DNA from: Siminovitchia thermophila
GTDB taxonomy: Bacteria; Bacillota; Bacilli; Bacillales; Bacillaceae_C
Direction of reading: 5' to 3'
Assembly: GCF_016909185.1 (NCBI RefSeq)
Contig: NZ_JAFBFH010000012.1
Location: forward strand, 1 to 64,000
DNA: 64,000 nt
Shown: positions 63,723-64,000 of the stretch, piece by piece
Numbering within the stretch: the stretch's first letter is position 1
How the letters are laid out: each line of letters begins with the position of its first letter
Translations under genes and position numbers: made by a program
Notes under the pieces: model-generated
Told to the model about the DNA's origin: nothing
Seen by the model: only the letters and a program-made list of their open reading frames with translations
Databases searched by the model: none

Positions 63723-64000
63723 AAAAAGTAGTTATATTTTTAGTCATTATTATCGGGTTGTTTGTCGCGATCGCCATAGTAACAAAAGTGCAGCAGGAAA
63801 AGAAGTCTGAAGGCAACGTATATCAAAAAGAAAGCTTGCATCCCACAACAGTCGAATTGTTGGATGATCCGCTGTACCAAAACATCATTTTGCCGGATGA
63901 GTTGGAGAAAAAATTGAAAAATAAGGAAGATGTCACCGTTTATTTCTTTAGCCCGACTTGCTCGCATTGCATAAAGACGACGCCGGTAGTTACACCCCTT
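63719..64000 (+). CDS. Thioredoxin-like membrane-anchored protein, cut by the window end
   Basis: First 94 codons of a protein with an N-terminal membrane helix (VVIFLVIIIGLFVAIAIV) and an extracytoplasmic thioredoxin-like domain; the active site CSHC is in YFFSPTCSHCIKTTP. It overlaps bdbC by 4 nt, so it is the likely redox partner of BdbC, in the place of bdbD. The sequence after the helix looks more like a thioredoxin than the DsbA-like BdbD of B. subtilis, so I leave the symbol open. The 3' end lies outside the window. Confidence 0.85.
   Translation, partial: MKKVVIFLVIIIGLFVAIAIVTKVQQEKKSEGNVYQKESLHPTTVELLDDPLYQNIILPDELEKKLKNKEDVTVYFFSPTCSHCIKTTPVVTPL

Overview
The window looks like a chromosome segment of a spore-forming Bacillaceae species (Bacillus sensu lato). 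The evidence is gene order close to the Bacillus subtilis yhf-hem-ecs-yha-yhe region, many sporulation genes (an alpha/beta SASP, spoVR, yheC/yheE, yhaL, four YjcZ-type miniproteins), strong Shine-Dalgarno sequences and frequent TTG/GTG starts. I cannot assign a species from sequence alone.

Layout: 0-4.2 kb holds fatty-acid/lipoate genes (enoyl-CoA hydratase, lplJ, yhfI), yhfH and an orphan ABC substrate-binding lipoprotein. 4.3-10.5 kb holds a class 2 pyrD, a Sco copper chaperone, the heme operon hemE-hemH-hemY and the divergent heme monooxygenase hmoB. 11-28 kb is the ecs/yha region: amidohydrolase, ecsAB, hit, trpP, yhaH, scoC, yhaI, prsA, yhaL, the yhaO-yhaN-yhaM nuclease operon and a HAD protein. 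28-34.5 kb is the yhe spore region plus fumC. 34.5-41 kb has a class A PBP, a soluble histidine kinase and topB. 41-45.6 kb is the riboflavin operon ribD-ribE-ribBA-ribH under an FMN riboswitch. 46-52 kb has bacterial nitric oxide synthase, a small holin-like toxin and the glyoxylate shunt (aceA, malate synthase G). 52.5-56 kb is a Tat translocase operon with a gluconate-dehydrogenase-like enzyme. 56-64 kb has a dipeptidase, copA, spoVR, yhdB and a bdbC/thioredoxin pair cut by the window end.

What stands out: (1) a dispersed, MITE-like repeat of about 0.4-0.6 kb with imperfect terminal inverted repeats and internal hairpins whose arms co-vary between copies; six copies or fragments plus a relic lie in 64 kb, one of them with a 40-bp tandem array inside the riboflavin operon; (2) a palindrome, TGTTATATAACA, at the promoters of aceA, malate synthase G and a small Cys-rich protein, which suggests one unknown repressor for the glyoxylate shunt; (3) a tRNA-like fold in the leader of the SASP gene; (4) apparent ATT (pyrD) and ATA (ribE) start codons; (5) a Tat translocase co-transcribed with its likely substrate. 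Functions are inferred by eye from motifs and remembered family members; no search was run.
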